A stretch of 64,000 nucleotides of DNA, taken from contig NZ_CP046128.1 in the NCBI RefSeq assembly GCF_038738535.1, positions 2,418,001 through 2,482,000 of the forward strand. Direction: 5' to 3'. Below, one piece after another: positions 47,713 to 58,444 of this stretch; the first letter of the stretch is position 1; the number at the start of each line of letters is the position of its first letter. Made by a program: the position numbers and the translations under genes. The DNA comes from Bacillus pumilus (lineage in GTDB: Bacteria; Bacillota; Bacilli; Bacillales; Bacillaceae). Under the pieces are notes generated by a model. That model worked only from the letters and a program-made list of their open reading frames with translations. It was not told where the DNA came from and searched no databases.

Positions 47713-47976
47713 GATGAACTTTATATATCCTAATATGATCAACTGCACCATGATTAACACCGGCATGCCCATTTGAAAGGCAGGATGCTTTGTTTTATGA
47801 CGGAAATACTGCATCCCTAGATACGATCCAGCAGCCCCAAAAAGCACGGCAGCACTCCATAAGTGCGCCTCTGAAATTCTCCATTTATGCGCTTTTGCCC
47901 GGCGCTTGTCCTCTCCCATGAGAAAAAAACCATAGCCATTTACCAAGATCAGCAGTAGAATCAGCGCGATATTCAT
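47710..47976 (-). CDS. ysdA: YsdA, DUF1294 membrane protein
   Basis: An 88-residue membrane protein with a first span at about 1-20, a conserved cytosolic loop GEDKRRAKAHKWRISEAHLW, and two more spans (about 39-60, 68-86). This pattern defines DUF1294. Function unknown. It sits downstream of rplT, separated by a terminator, as in B. subtilis. Confidence 0.88.
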   Translation of the reverse strand: MNIALILLLILVNGYGFFLMGEDKRRAKAHKWRISEAHLWSAAVLFGAAGSYLGMQYFRHKTKHPAFQMGMPVLIMVQLIILGYIKFI

Positions 47977-47999
47977 TCATTTCACCTCACATGATGAGC

Positions 48000-48033
48000 A
48001 AAAAAGATCACCCCTCGACGGAATGATCTTTTA
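48000..48033 (-). terminator. Terminator of the infC-rpmI-rplT operon
   Basis: A 9-bp stem (48002-48010 with 48024-48032) is followed on the minus strand by TTTTTTGC. Confidence 0.8.
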
Positions 48034-48039
48034 TATGAC

Positions 48040-48411
<372 letters not shown>

Positions 48412-48430
48412 CTATGATTCCTATTCCAAA

Positions 48431-48655
<225 letters not shown>

Positions 48656-49171
48656 TTACTTTTCGACTTTTGGTGCAAGCATGAGGAACATGCTGCGTCC
48701 GTCCATCTTAGGTTTTGTTTCTACTGTTGCTACTTCAGCGCAAGCTTCAGAGAAACGGTCTAACACGCGCTGTCCGATTTCTTTATGCGTAATCGCACGG
48801 CCTTTAAAGCGGATAGAAGCTTTCACTTTATCTCCCTTTTCAAGGAATTTGATTGCATTACGGAGCTTCGTGTTAAAATCATGTTCATCGATTGTCGGGC
48901 TCAACCGAACTTCTTTTAAGCTAATGATTTTTTGATTCTTACGTGCCTCTTTTTCCTTCTTCTGCTGTTCGAATCGGAACTTACCGTAGTCCATGATTCG
49001 GCAAACAGGTGGTTTTGCATTTGCAGCAACTAACACAAGGTCAAGATTGGCTTTCGCAGCAATTTCCAGAGCTTCCTGGCGGGTTTTAATCCCCAGCTGA
49101 TCGCCATTTTGTCCGATCAAACGAACTTCACGCGCACGAATACCTTCATTAACTAATTGATCTTTGCTAAT
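48656..49171 (-). CDS. infC: Translation initiation factor IF-3 (ATT start)
   Basis: A 171-residue factor that binds the 30S subunit, prevents 50S joining and checks start-codon pairing. N-domain (about 1-75, [21 protein letters not shown]), linker ([15 protein letters not shown]) and C-domain ([19 protein letters not shown]...[16 protein letters not shown]). The reading frame runs upstream of any ATG to ATT 49171, with GGAGGTGG 6 bases before it; the rare start is the known hallmark of infC and allows IF-3 to regulate its own synthesis. Confidence 0.95.
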   Translation of the reverse strand: MSKDQLVNEGIRAREVRLIGQNGDQLGIKTRQEALEIAAKANLDLVLVAANAKPPVCRIMDYGKFRFEQQKKEKEARKNQKIISLKEVRLSPTIDEHDFNTKLRNAIKFLEKGDKVKASIRFKGRAITHKEIGQRVLDRFSEACAEVATVETKPKMDGRSMFLMLAPKVEK

Positions 49172-49248
49172 AGTGAGCCACCTCCATGAGATTTTGAATT
49201 GAGTTCACAATTCATTTTGACCATTTCGTTGTATGTTTTACAGGCAAA

Positions 49249-49281
49249 CAAAAAGTGTGGGCATATAAAACACCCACACTG
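49249..49281 (-). terminator. Leader terminator upstream of infC
   Basis: An 8-bp perfect stem (49254-49261 with 49273-49280) followed by TTTTTG on the minus strand lies about 80 bases ahead of infC. In B. subtilis the L20-bound infC leader causes premature termination at such a hairpin. The rest of 49282-49502 is leader and promoter region with no gene. Confidence 0.8.
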
Positions 49282-49502
49282 CGAACATTTGCATGAAAAA
49301 ATAAATGTACGGTCAACCTGTCAACTACAAACACGTGTCAATCAGGTGAGAAGCGGGTGCTTCTGCTTGTGATATCTATTCAATTCGTTAATTATTCTAC
49401 ACAATTTTCATTTGTCCGTCAAGTAACCGAACTCTTGAAACAACTTTTTCATTTTAGCACGATAAAACGAATTGGGCAAGGCTTTTTCAAACAATGACAC
49501 CA

Positions 49503-50198
49503 TCAAAGTATGAATTGCATAAAGATTGGGATGACAATGACGGTCACAACTCCTACGACCACAACGGCGATACTTGCCATGGCCGCTTCCACTTCTCCCA
49601 TCTCAATCCCAACAGAGACGCCAAGCGCATGTCCTGATGTACCGAGTGCAAGCCCTTTTGCCACTGGATTTTTAATTCGAAACCATTTTAAGAAGAAAGC
49701 ACCTAGTGCATACACAATGACTGCATTAAATATGACCGCAAAGGCTGTGATATCTGCGATTCCGCCAATATCCTTTGCAATCGGAAGAGCAATCGCTGTC
49801 GTCGCTGCTTGCGGAAGCATACTTTTCATCACAGCCATATCAAGATGAATCCCTTTTGCTACGACATACACGATCGTAATGGAACAAAGTGACCCTACAA
49901 AAATAGCGGATAAAATCTGCCACCAATATTTTTTAAGCAATGCGCGCTGCTTATAAAGCGGAATGGCGAAAGCAATGGTCGCAGGCTCTAAGAAAAACTT
50001 GATAATCTTGCCGCCCTCATTATAATCTGCATAGGAAAAACCGCCAATTTTTAAAAATAAAATGCCTAACACCATCGCCACAAAAAGTGGTGTGAATAAG
50101 AAGAAGCCTTTTGATTTTTTAAATAAGAATGTACCGATTCCAAAGGCGACTAATGAGACGACTATACCAAAATAAGGACTCATCGTACTTGTACCCAT
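49503..50198 (-). CDS. pftB: Pyruvate transporter subunit PftB (LrgB-like)
   Basis: A 231-residue membrane protein of the LrgB/CidB family: about seven hydrophobic segments, [17 protein letters not shown] and [30 protein letters not shown]. With PftA it forms the facilitated pyruvate carrier of Bacillus (YsbAB). The start at ATG 50198 is supported by AAAGGAGG 8 bases upstream. It is 14 bases after pftA. Confidence 0.93.
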   Translation of the reverse strand: MGTSTMSPYFGIVVSLVAFGIGTFLFKKSKGFFLFTPLFVAMVLGILFLKIGGFSYADYNEGGKIIKFFLEPATIAFAIPLYKQRALLKKYWWQILSAIFVGSLCSITIVYVVAKGIHLDMAVMKSMLPQAATTAIALPIAKDIGGIADITAFAVIFNAVIVYALGAFFLKWFRIKNPVAKGLALGTSGHALGVSVGIEMGEVEAAMASIAVVVVGVVTVIVIPIFMQFIL

Positions 50199-50212
50199 CC
50201 TGCATACCTCCT

Positions 50213-50656
50213 TTAATGCGTACTTGAAGCTGGTTTATTTGAATGAGAAGGAGTCGATTTGCTCTCCTTTGTCTCTTTACGTTTCTGTGGTTTTTCTGAT
50301 AATTGCATGAGAAGCTGCGTGAATAGCCCTGTCGCTGCAAGTAACATAATGGTTGCAATGATAATGACACCGACAACTTGCACACCTACTTCTTGCATGA
50401 CACCTAGTGATTGAATAACCGAGATACCAGAGGGAACAAATAGAAAGCTAATGAGCCCTGTCAATGATGTACCTAATTGCTCCACCTGCTCCAGTTTGAC
50501 GATTTTCGTTGTCAGCAAAACAAATAATAGAACCAGACCAATCACAGATGCGGGCATCGGAATTGGTAAATACATTGAAATGAGATTAGAAACGAACATT
50601 ACGGTTGCAAAGATAAATGCTTGAGATAGAAATCCATATACTTTAGTGGCACTCAT
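50213..50656 (-). CDS. pftA: Pyruvate transporter subunit PftA (LrgA-like)
   Basis: A 147-residue membrane protein of the LrgA/CidA (holin-like) family with four spans (about 8-28, 35-52, 68-90, 96-116), including the signature [20 protein letters not shown], then a polar C-terminal tail rich in Lys/Ser. Partner of PftB; expression in B. subtilis needs LytST and is repressed by CcpA. Confidence 0.93.
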   Translation of the reverse strand: MSATKVYGFLSQAFIFATVMFVSNLISMYLPIPMPASVIGLVLLFVLLTTKIVKLEQVEQLGTSLTGLISFLFVPSGISVIQSLGVMQEVGVQVVGVIIIATIMLLAATGLFTQLLMQLSEKPQKRKETKESKSTPSHSNKPASSTH

Positions 50657-50686
50657 GCCCCTTCACCTCTTTCTTCGACTGCCCTC

Positions 50687-50723
50687 AGTATACGGCATGA
50701 AATAAACGAATGAAGCGTTTACA
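50687..50723 (-). promoter_or_regulatory. pftAB promoter with overlapping cre site
   Basis: On the minus strand TATACT (50687-50692) is the likely -10. TGTAAACGCTTCA (50711-50723), a near-consensus CcpA site, overlaps the weak -35. This agrees with carbon catabolite repression of pyruvate uptake. Confidence 0.65.
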
Positions 50724-50781
50724 ATCAAACTCGCCGGATTCAATGAATGAAATGCAGAAAACGAGTATTGAAATACAAACA

Positions 50782-50815
50782 AAAAAAGCCGTCCTACTCT
50801 AGCAGGAGCGACTTC
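50782..50815 (-). terminator. Terminator of lytST
   Basis: A GC-rich stem with one bulge overlapping the lytT end is followed by seven T on the minus strand, so pftAB has a separate transcript. Confidence 0.75.
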
Positions 50816-51531
50816 TTAAGTTCTTTGGCATATGTACGGCTGACAGGAATGATCGACCCGTCTGTCATATGCAGGTTATACGTCGAATTAAACCATGGCT
50901 GTACTTCTTTCATATGAGAGGTGTTCACGATATAGCTTCGATGAACCCTCATAAAGTAAGCCTCAGGCAGTTTCTTTTCAATGACCACAAGCGGTTCTGT
51001 GACCTCATACATGTGATCCTTTGTTTTCACGACCTTTTTCCCCTCACTGAGCCCTACATACATGATCTCTTCAACTTGCAGGATGACAATTGAGTCATCG
51101 ACTGAGATGGCTAATTTTTGCTGATGGGGTATTTTCTCATCTGACAGCTGATGGTCATGCATCTCAACAGATTTCCACTTTTTAAACTTTTGGATCGTTT
51201 GCAAAAGCCGCTCTTCATCAAATGGTTTCGTTAAGTAATCAAGCGCACTTACCTCAAACGCCTTCAGCGCATATTGATCAAAGGCTGTCGCAAATACGAT
51301 CGCTGGTGGATCAGACATCCGGTTGAGCCTTTTGGCAATATCAAATCCATTTTCACCTGATAAATCAATGTCTAAAAAGAGCAGGTCCGGCTTATGATCC
51401 ACCATCCGGTCAAAAGCAGATTCTATATTTTCTGCTTCCTCTATTTGAACATCCTCTTTCGTTCTGCGTAATAAATATTTTAATTCGTCTCTTGCTAACA
51501 CTTCATCATCTACGATTAATACGTTTATCAA
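50794..51531 (-). CDS. lytT: Response regulator LytT
   Basis: A protein of 245 residues: receiver domain (about 1-118) with acidic pocket VDDE, phosphorylated Asp in LLFLDIDLSGENG (about 55) and TKPF Lys; C-terminal LytTR DNA-binding domain (about 140-240) with MRVHRSYIVNTSHM. Its start overlaps the lytS stop by 4 bases. With LytS it senses pyruvate and switches on pftAB, encoded just downstream. Confidence 0.95.
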   Translation of the reverse strand: MINVLIVDDEVLARDELKYLLRRTKEDVQIEEAENIESAFDRMVDHKPDLLFLDIDLSGENGFDIAKRLNRMSDPPAIVFATAFDQYALKAFEVSALDYLTKPFDEERLLQTIQKFKKWKSVEMHDHQLSDEKIPHQQKLAISVDDSIVILQVEEIMYVGLSEGKKVVKTKDHMYEVTEPLVVIEKKLPEAYFMRVHRSYIVNTSHMKEVQPWFNSTYNLHMTDGSIIPVSRTYAKELKKSLLLE

Positions 51532-53294
51532 CGAAAATCATCCTTTTTTACATAGTCCATTGGAATGCGAAATGAGATGTCAGTGCCTTGGCCGCTATGA
51601 ATGGCTAGAGCGGCTTGTCTGCCAAAAATCCCTCTTAACCGCTGATCTAAATTAAAAAGAGCCGTACCTGTTCCTTCTTTGGATTCAACAGGCGCTTTTA
51701 ATAGCTGAGCCATCTTGTCATTCTCGATTCCTTGTCCATTATCCGTCACTTTCATATAAACATGCCCATCTTTCATCAAAGCAGAAACGACGACTTCACA
51801 ACTCGTTTGATGTTTAGGAAAAGCGTGTCTCACTGCGTTTTCAACAAGCACCTGAAGCACAAATGGAGGAATCATCACCTGCTCCAGCTCCTTTTCAATT
51901 TGAAAGGCCACATGGTATTTATTTGGAAACCTCGCTTGTTCAAGCGACAAATATGCTTCTACATGCTGAATTTCTTTATGCAGCGGAATCAGCAGCTGGC
52001 GGGCGCCTTGCAAATTAGACCGGAAATAAATACTCAGCTGCAGCAGCAGCTTCCTTGCCATCTCTACATTCGTTCTGCACAAAACAGAGATGGTATTAAT
52101 GGCGTTAAATAAAAAGTGCGGATTCACTTGCGCTTGAAGCGCTTTGATCTCTGCATCTTTTAGCAGGCGGCTTTGGGTTTCTGCCTCTCCAAGTTCAAGC
52201 TGTGTGGAGAACAGCATCGCCAAGCCTTCTGCAAGCTCCTCTTCCACCCTGCTTAATCCGACCGGAGAATTGAAATACATTTTTAACGTTCCGATCGTTT
52301 GACCATTGGAGGTGAGGGGCAGCACAATCGCTGCTTGAAGCGGGCAATGAGTGACTGAACAATTGATTTCGTCTTTCGAATGCGCCTTCATAATTTTGCC
52401 GCTCAACAATACTTGTTTCGACAGTCCTGTAATCAGGCTTTTCGATGGAATATGATGATCCGTCCCGTCTCCGACATGAGCTAAAATCTTTTCTGTATCT
52501 GTTAAGGAAACCGCATCTGTTTCTGTTAGTCGATGAATGATCTCCGCCACACTTTTACAGGACTGTTCATTTAAGCCTTGCCGGAAAAAAGGCAGCGTTT
52601 GATCGGCGATCGAAAATACACGGTGTGTCTGCATCGCCTTTGCCTGCTCTTCTTGCCGAATGACTGACTGTAAAATCGATAAAAAGATAAAGCTGCCAAT
52701 TCCATTCACAAAAATCATCGGCAAGGCAATGATACTCACAAGCCCCCAAGCATCAGCCAATGGCCTTGCAAATAGAAGGATAATAATCATCTGCAAGGAT
52801 TCCATTGCCACACCAAAAAGTGCGGCTTGGCGAGGTGTCACCATTCGATTCTTCCGTTTAAATCTGCTGCCGACATAGCCTGCAATCACACCGGCTAAAA
52901 TCGAAGAAATCGCACAGCTGAGTGCCGTGCTCCCTCCGAGTGAATAGCGATGAATTCCAGCTAAAAGCCCTGCACCAATGCCAACAAACGGCCCTCCTAT
53001 CAATCCGCCCATTTCGATCCCCATGATTCTCGTATTGGCGATCGAGCTTGATGAGCCAAGATGATAGGAAAACTCATGATTCATGACCATCTGCTGCTGG
53101 ATTTCAATTCCTGTGTAATTGCTGATAATACTAAAAGAAGCAAAAATAAAGACAAGGACCGCCTTTTTTCGAAACCCTTCATTATGAAGCAATAGATTGC
53201 GAAAGCCCTTCACATGGGCAAGCACAAACCCTAAAATAACGATGATCCCCACACGCTCGATCATCATAATAATTAAATGAAGCAAACCGGCCAC
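51528..53294 (-). CDS. lytS: Sensor histidine kinase LytS
   Basis: A protein of 588 residues: 5TM-LYT sensor with six or so spans (about 5-200; GIEMGGLIGGPFVGIGAGLLAGIHRYS), GAF-like domain (about 230-360), then the LytS-type kinase with the phospho-His in QVNPHFLFNAINTI (about 395), and an ATPase with VLVENAVRHAF and GQGIENDKM. It acts in the membrane as the sensor of extracellular pyruvate with LytT. Confidence 0.95.
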   Translation of the reverse strand: MAGLLHLIIMMIERVGIIVILGFVLAHVKGFRNLLLHNEGFRKKAVLVFIFASFSIISNYTGIEIQQQMVMNHEFSYHLGSSSSIANTRIMGIEMGGLIGGPFVGIGAGLLAGIHRYSLGGSTALSCAISSILAGVIAGYVGSRFKRKNRMVTPRQAALFGVAMESLQMIIILLFARPLADAWGLVSIIALPMIFVNGIGSFIFLSILQSVIRQEEQAKAMQTHRVFSIADQTLPFFRQGLNEQSCKSVAEIIHRLTETDAVSLTDTEKILAHVGDGTDHHIPSKSLITGLSKQVLLSGKIMKAHSKDEINCSVTHCPLQAAIVLPLTSNGQTIGTLKMYFNSPVGLSRVEEELAEGLAMLFSTQLELGEAETQSRLLKDAEIKALQAQVNPHFLFNAINTISVLCRTNVEMARKLLLQLSIYFRSNLQGARQLLIPLHKEIQHVEAYLSLEQARFPNKYHVAFQIEKELEQVMIPPFVLQVLVENAVRHAFPKHQTSCEVVVSALMKDGHVYMKVTDNGQGIENDKMAQLLKAPVESKEGTGTALFNLDQRLRGIFGRQAALAIHSGQGTDISFRIPMDYVKKDDFR

Positions 53295-53460
53295 CTCAAT
53301 TGATGTATGTATTATTTACTGTCTTTCTATTCTATCATGTGCGGTCAATGTTCAATTATCTCTCAAATCTTTTCTTTATTGCCCTCATCTTCTATTGTAA
53401 AATGAACATGAGCCGTCACTTGCAATTGAAGGTAACACATACATAACAAGGGAGAAGATC

Positions 53461-54240
53461 ATGAAAGCCGTATTTTTCGATTTAGATGATACTTTGCTTT
53501 GGGATGAAAAAAGCATTCACACAACTTTTCAGGAAACATGCCGCGAAGCGGAAAAGAAATATGGACTGAATCCAGCAACATTTGAACAGATTGTACGTGA
53601 AGAAGCAAGAAAGCTGTACTCTTCCTATGAAACATATGATTATACTGTCATGATCGGAATTAATCCTTTCGAAGGACTGTGGTCAAATTTTAGTGAACCG
53701 ATTAGCGAAGGCTTTCAAAAGCTGAATGCCCTTGCACCAGAGTATCGCAAGAACGCTTGGACAAATGGCTTAAAAGAAGCAGGAATTGACGATGAGGCAT
53801 TTGGACAATATTTGGCTGATTTCTTTGCAGCCGAGCGGAGAAAACGTCCATTTGTCTATGAAGAAACGTACCCTGTTTTAGACCGCCTGAAAGGCAGCTA
53901 TGAATTGCTCCTTTTAACAAACGGAGATCCTAGTCTTCAAAAGGAAAAACTGGCAGGTGTTCCTGAGCTTGCACCTTATTTTAATGAAATTGTGATTTCA
54001 GGAGATTACGGGAAAGGCAAACCTGACCCTGGCATCTTTGAGCACTGCCTTCAGCTGTTAAATCTAACAAAAGACGATGTGATCATGGTTGGAGACAATC
54101 CAAAAACAGATATTCTTGGGGCATCTCGCGTTGGTATTCAAACCGTTTGGATCAATCGACATGGCAAGAAAAATGAAACAGATGTAACGCCAGATTATGA
54201 AATCAAAGACTTACATGAATTGTTTGATATATTAAAATAG
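53461..54240 (+). CDS. ysaA: YsaA, HAD-superfamily hydrolase
   Basis: A 259-residue phosphatase of the HAD superfamily, similar to 5'-nucleotidase YjjG: motif [13 protein letters not shown] at the N-terminus, motif II LLLTNGD, motif III Lys in GKGKPDP and motif [15 protein letters not shown] helical cap lies between motifs I and II. The substrate is unknown. Position upstream of lytS, divergent, matches B. subtilis. Confidence 0.9.
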   Translation: MKAVFFDLDDTLLWDEKSIHTTFQETCREAEKKYGLNPATFEQIVREEARKLYSSYETYDYTVMIGINPFEGLWSNFSEPISEGFQKLNALAPEYRKNAWTNGLKEAGIDDEAFGQYLADFFAAERRKRPFVYEETYPVLDRLKGSYELLLLTNGDPSLQKEKLAGVPELAPYFNEIVISGDYGKGKPDPGIFEHCLQLLNLTKDDVIMVGDNPKTDILGASRVGIQTVWINRHGKKNETDVTPDYEIKDLHELFDILK

Positions 54241-54247
54241 AACAAAA

Positions 54248-54286
54248 GAGAAAACACCCTTCTCCTGACGAGTTTGGGTGTTTTTG
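54248..54286 (+). terminator. Terminator of ysaA
   Basis: A 9-bp perfect stem (54251-54259 with 54276-54284) runs directly into a T-rich tail. Confidence 0.85.
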
Positions 54287-54291
54287 TGTTT

Positions 54292-54477
54292 TCAAACTAC
54301 ACAATGGCGGCTAGACTTTGCGCTTGCTTGTCTAAGCTGCGGGCTGCTTCTCCTAACTACATTCATAAATTCCTCGCTTGCCTGCTTTACAAGATCGCGA
54401 TTTGTAAACACCGTTGTCTTGGCCCGGCTCGTTCCGCTGCTGACCATACTTTCGTACTTTCCAAACGTATCATTCAA
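54292..54477 (-). other. Possible gene remnant between ysaA and thrS
   Basis: A 61-codon minus-strand frame of ordinary composition (contains TNRDLVKQASEEFMNVVRRS) has no ribosome site, and I recognise no family. Overlapping plus-strand frames are equally unconvincing. It may be a decayed gene or simply non-coding. Confidence 0.2.
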
Positions 54478-54514
54478 GAAACTGGATCACCAGTGGGAAA
54501 TTTTTCCCCATAAG

Positions 54515-54560
54515 AAAAAGCCAATGATCTCAAGAGAAAGATCACTGACTGCTTCATTGG
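54515..54560 (-). terminator. Terminator of thrS
   Basis: Past the thrS stop, minus-strand CCAATGA pairs with TCATTGG around an inner TGATCT/AGATCA helix, followed by CTTTTTC. Confidence 0.7.
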
Positions 54561-54565
54561 AAGTA

Positions 54566-56506
54566 TTATTTTTTCGCTTCTGCTACTGCATGTTTCACAA
54601 AGGCTTCAAGATCCATTGTTTCTGAATCTTGCTCTCCGTATTTTCTTACATTGACAGCGCCATTTTCTGCTTCTTGATCTCCGACGACTAGCATGTACGG
54701 GATCTTTTGCATTTGCGCTTCTCTAATTTTGTATCCAATCTTTTCATCACGGCTGTCAAGCTCTACACGAAGGCCTTCAAGCTGCAAACGTTCTTGCACT
54801 TTTTTCGCATAGTCTAAATGGACAGACGGTGAAACCGGGATGACTTGGAATTGTACAGGTGCCAGCCATGTTGGAAGGGCTCCTTTGTATTCTTCAATTA
54901 AGAAGGCAACAAAGCGCTCCATTGTAGAGACAACACCTCTATGAATCACGACCGGACGATGATGCTTGCCATCTTCTCCGATATAGGTGAGATCGAAACG
55001 CTCTGGTAGTAAGAAGTCAAGCTGTACAGTAGACAATGTCTCTTCTTTTCCAAGAGCTGTCTTGACCTGTACATCAAGCTTCGGACCATAAAATGCCGCT
55101 TCTCCTTCTGCTTCATAATAATCATGACCAAGCTCGTCCATTGCATCCTTTAGCATCGATTGCGCTTTATTCCACATCGCATCATCGTCGAAATACTTCT
55201 CAGTATCTTCTGGATCACGGTAAGATAAGCGGAATGTGTAGTCATTCAAGCCAAAGTCTTGATACACTTCTTCAATTAAGCGAACTGTACGAATGAACTC
55301 TTCTTTGATTTGATCTGGACGAACAAAGATATGTGCATCGTTTAATGTCATCCCGCGAACACGCTGAAGGCCGGATAAAGCACCTGACATTTCATAGCGG
55401 TGCATTGTACCAAGCTCTGCAATACGAATTGGCAATTCACGATAGCTATGCGGCTCGTTTTTGTAAATCATCATATGGTGCGGACAGTTCATAGGACGAA
55501 GAACAAGATCTTCGTTATCCATTTCCATCACTGGGAACATGTCTTCTTGATAATGCGCCCAGTGCCCTGAAGTTTTATACAATTCGACATTCGCAAGAAC
55601 TGGTGTATACACATGCTCATAACCAAGACGTACTTCTTTATCGACAATGTAACGCTCAATAACACGGCGGATCGTTGCGCCTTTTGGCAGCCAAAGCGGT
55701 AGACCTTGACCTACCTTTTGAGAGTTCGCAAACAGTTTCAGCTCTTTTCCTAGTTTACGGTGATCGCGTTCTTTCGCTTCTTCAAGCAGGCGTAAGTGCT
55801 CATTTAAATCTTCTTTGCTGAAGAAAGCTGTACCGTAAATACGCTGAAGCATTTGATTGTTGCTGTCACCTCTCCAGTATGCACCTGCAAGGCTTAACAG
55901 CTTAAACTCTTTGATTTTCCCTGTTGATGGCAAGTGAATGCCGCGGCAGAGGTCAAAGAATTCACCCTGCTCATAAATCGTCACGGCTTCACCTTCTGGA
56001 ATCGCCTCTAACAGCTCAAGCTTCAATTGATCACCAATCGCTTCAAAGCGTTTTTTCGCTTCTTCTCTTGTTACTTCAATTCGCTCAATTGGCAAATTGC
56101 TGTTAATGATTTTTTTCATTTCTTTTTCAATCTTAGGTAAGTCTTCAGGTGTGATGGCAACATCGATGTCGACATCATAGTAGAAACCATTTTCGATCAC
56201 AGGACCTACGCCAAACTGGACATGATGCTCTTTTCCATAAAGACGTTTGATCGCCTGTGCTAGCAAATGTGCTGTGCTGTGGCGCATAATGTCGAGTGCT
56301 TCTTCACTTTTATCTGTGATGATCTCGATTGTTCCACTTTCTAATAGCGGCGTACGCAGATCTATTTCTTTGCCGTTCAATTTACCGGCAAGCGCTTTTT
56401 TCTTTAGGCCCGGGCTAATTGATGCCGCGATGTCTTCTGTTGTAGCTGTTTTGTCAAACTCCTTGACTGCTCCATCTGGAAATGTAAGTTGAATTTGTTC
56501 TGACAT
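54566..56506 (-). CDS. thrS: Threonine--tRNA ligase
   Basis: A 646-residue class II synthetase: TGS domain (about 1-62), editing domain with [16 protein letters not shown] (about 75-90) and the [10 protein letters not shown] region, catalytic core with FRCHxMIYK-like [48 protein letters not shown] (motif 2) and [18 protein letters not shown] (motif 3), and a C-terminal anticodon domain (about 540-646). Controlled by a T-box leader. Confidence 0.97.
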   Translation of the reverse strand: MSEQIQLTFPDGAVKEFDKTATTEDIAASISPGLKKKALAGKLNGKEIDLRTPLLESGTIEIITDKSEEALDIMRHSTAHLLAQAIKRLYGKEHHVQFGVGPVIENGFYYDVDIDVAITPEDLPKIEKEMKKIINSNLPIERIEVTREEAKKRFEAIGDQLKLELLEAIPEGEAVTIYEQGEFFDLCRGIHLPSTGKIKEFKLLSLAGAYWRGDSNNQMLQRIYGTAFFSKEDLNEHLRLLEEAKERDHRKLGKELKLFANSQKVGQGLPLWLPKGATIRRVIERYIVDKEVRLGYEHVYTPVLANVELYKTSGHWAHYQEDMFPVMEMDNEDLVLRPMNCPHHMMIYKNEPHSYRELPIRIAELGTMHRYEMSGALSGLQRVRGMTLNDAHIFVRPDQIKEEFIRTVRLIEEVYQDFGLNDYTFRLSYRDPEDTEKYFDDDAMWNKAQSMLKDAMDELGHDYYEAEGEAAFYGPKLDVQVKTALGKEETLSTVQLDFLLPERFDLTYIGEDGKHHRPVVIHRGVVSTMERFVAFLIEEYKGALPTWLAPVQFQVIPVSPSVHLDYAKKVQERLQLEGLRVELDSRDEKIGYKIREAQMQKIPYMLVVGDQEAENGAVNVRKYGEQDSETMDLEAFVKHAVAEAKK

Positions 56507-56532
56507 CTCTGGTCACTCCTTTTTTTGGCAAT

Positions 56533-56780
56533 ATAAAAACCCCGCCCCCTGGAAAGGGACGAGGTTGAATAAACGGAATCGTGGTTCCACCCTTTTTCCC
56601 GTATTTGCAGCTTACGTTTTCATAAGCAAACACGGCTTGTGGTTCGATAACGGGAATTCCCGTCAGCCATTACTAAAAAGTTCACAGCTGATGTTCAAAG
56701 GTGGTAAAGCAAATGGACCTCTGCTAGGAAGCTTTCAGCCGCGGCTTCCCTCTCTTTAAGCGGGTGTTCATTTGTTCATG
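56533..56780 (-). promoter_or_regulatory. T-box leader of thrS (Thr specifier)
   Basis: The minus strand shows the conserved AAGGGTGGAACCACG T-box, a following terminator (CGTCCC...GGG...CG then TTTTTA, 56533-56560) and an upstream Stem I region where TTTACCACC presents ACC (Thr) as likely specifier. Uncharged tRNA-Thr should cause readthrough. Confidence 0.9.
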
Positions 56781-56842
56781 TCCTTATCAATACGGTCTCT
56801 GTATGAAGTTACACCGTATTATAAAACGTTTTTTCGTGAAAA

Positions 56843-57712
56843 TCAAGAAAGCTTTTCACTTTTCTGTTCCAAATGGTCATGTACAAATTGAACATTCTGT
56901 TCTTGAAATGAATGAGCCGGGAATACCTCGACCCTTTCTTGAAAAATATTTTGAATGGTCTGCACCATCGAGTGACCCGTATCATTTGTAAATAGGTCAA
57001 TCTTTTGCGGCGCTATGGATACGAGTGGTGCAATCAGCTGCGAATCAATATACATTGGATGCTCTCTTACAAACTGTCTGTCTATGTATTGTTTTTGATC
57101 ACGCTCAGAAGCGTACCGAAATTCCCAAATCATCAGGCGGTCCTGATGCACAACATGTACTTTTTCGAGCTTAGGTTCTCTTGCCATCACATAGTCTCGA
57201 AGGGATTGAATGAAGTTTTGATATTCTTGTTCCATTTTGTATTCTTCAATGGAGACTTCAACATAGTTCTTCAGCCTCCTGTCATACTCTGACAGTCTAA
57301 ATGTCATAAATGAACCAATTGAAAAAATACCTTGCTGTAAAGAAATGGTCTCAAGCTCCTTTGTTAACAGGGCTTCTCTTGACGGTTCTTGATGAATGCC
57401 GGGAATATCATCTAAATCCCCGTTCATAATACTGTGGGCGATTGAAAGAATTTGGTGCTGCTCTTCAGGATCTTTAAATAAATAGGTGTTTTCAAGGATG
57501 CTGCGCATGCGCTCATTTTCTTTGCATTCCAAAAAAAAGTGAACCAGTAATGGCCGCACAATGGGCTCAAGTCCTTCTTCTGATTCCTTCGCCTCTATGA
57601 GAAGCCGGTCTTTCCCTTGTTGAATTGACATGTGATGCCGACTGTCCAAGTGTTCAGCAAGATGTAAAAAAGCGGCGGTATCATATTCATCTTCAAAGAT
57701 TATTTCAAGCAT
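56843..57712 (-). CDS. ytxC: Sporulation protein YtxC
   Basis: A 289-residue soluble protein matching B. subtilis YtxC (similar length): MLEIIFEDEYDTAAFLHLAE start, VRPLLVHFFLE, YLFKDPEEQHQILSIAHSI, FMTFRLSEYDRRLKNYVEVSIEEYKMEQEYQNFI (strongly conserved centre) and a C-terminal domain. Its biochemical function is unknown, and it is linked to sporulation in annotation. ATG 57712 has an AGGGGG site. Confidence 0.88.
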   Translation of the reverse strand: MLEIIFEDEYDTAAFLHLAEHLDSRHHMSIQQGKDRLLIEAKESEEGLEPIVRPLLVHFFLECKENERMRSILENTYLFKDPEEQHQILSIAHSIMNGDLDDIPGIHQEPSREALLTKELETISLQQGIFSIGSFMTFRLSEYDRRLKNYVEVSIEEYKMEQEYQNFIQSLRDYVMAREPKLEKVHVVHQDRLMIWEFRYASERDQKQYIDRQFVREHPMYIDSQLIAPLVSIAPQKIDLFTNDTGHSMVQTIQNIFQERVEVFPAHSFQEQNVQFVHDHLEQKSEKLS

Positions 57713-57759
57713 GTTTGTCCCCCCTAACGACATCTGTTACATATATATGGGGAAAACAT

Positions 57760-57793
57760 AAAAAATAGACGCCTAAAATAAATCAGGCATCTT
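57760..57793 (-). terminator. Terminator of ytxB
   Basis: An 8-bp stem with one G-U pair (57767-57774 with 57785-57792) overlaps the ytxB stop and is followed by ATTTTTT on the minus strand. Confidence 0.75.
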
Positions 57794-58411
57794 TCTTTTT
57801 AAAATGAGCGGAACGGAGATAAAGATCAGATAAATCAAACAAACGATCACTAAGGCGGCATAATTGCCGCTGACAAAGCTTGAGCCAAGGACATTTAATG
57901 CAACTGTACCCGGTATTAAGCCTAAAAAAGTAGCTGCCGTGAATGCACGATAATTCGCACGTGAAACTGCTGCCGCATAGCTGACAAAGTCAAAATGGAT
58001 CGGGGCAATACGCAATAACAAAATATAAAGAAACCCATGCTCCTGAATGCGGGATGTCACCGCTCTCAGCTTCCGGCTGCTTGATTCTCTGCCTTTCTTT
58101 TTTGCACGAAAGGTTGTGGCAAGCAGGAAGGAGCCTGTTGCTCCGGCGGTAGCACCAACGAGGGCATAAATCGTCCCAAGAACACTGCCGAATGCTAAAC
58201 CTGCTGCCAGCGAAAAGACCGTAAGTGGGACGAGAACAAACGGGCGAAAAAGAGATAAGAACAGAAAAACAAAGGGAGCCAGCAGCCCAAATTGAAGCAC
58301 CCAATTCTTCACATCTTTCGGCGCCAGCTGAAGGTGCTGTTTGTTCAGCCACCAAAGTAAAGCAGCGAGACCTGCAATCACGAGAAAAAGCAGCCATTTT
58401 CTTTTGTTCAT
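57773..58411 (-). CDS. ytxB: YtxB, TVP38/TMEM64 (DedA-like) membrane protein
   Basis: A 212-residue polytopic protein: N-terminal span (about 6-23), then the VTT/SNARE-associated domain with LSLFRPFVLVPLTVFSLAAGLAFG and GATAGATGSFLLA, the FLYILLLRIAPIHFDFVSYAAAVSR re-entrant segment and GLIPGTVALNVLG. Family members are linked to lipid scrambling or membrane homeostasis; no role is fixed here. Follows dnaI by 33 bases. Confidence 0.88.
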   Translation of the reverse strand: MNKRKWLLFLVIAGLAALLWWLNKQHLQLAPKDVKNWVLQFGLLAPFVFLFLSLFRPFVLVPLTVFSLAAGLAFGSVLGTIYALVGATAGATGSFLLATTFRAKKKGRESSSRKLRAVTSRIQEHGFLYILLLRIAPIHFDFVSYAAAVSRANYRAFTAATFLGLIPGTVALNVLGSSFVSGNYAALVIVCLIYLIFISVPLILKRKMPDLF

Positions 58412-58444
58412 TTCATTTGCTCCTCCTTCAGGTGATAGACGCTT

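Noticed and set aside
54274..54625. Two overlapping plus-strand frames after ysaA
   Set aside because: They start inside the ysaA terminator, lack ribosome sites and run into the thrS 3' end.
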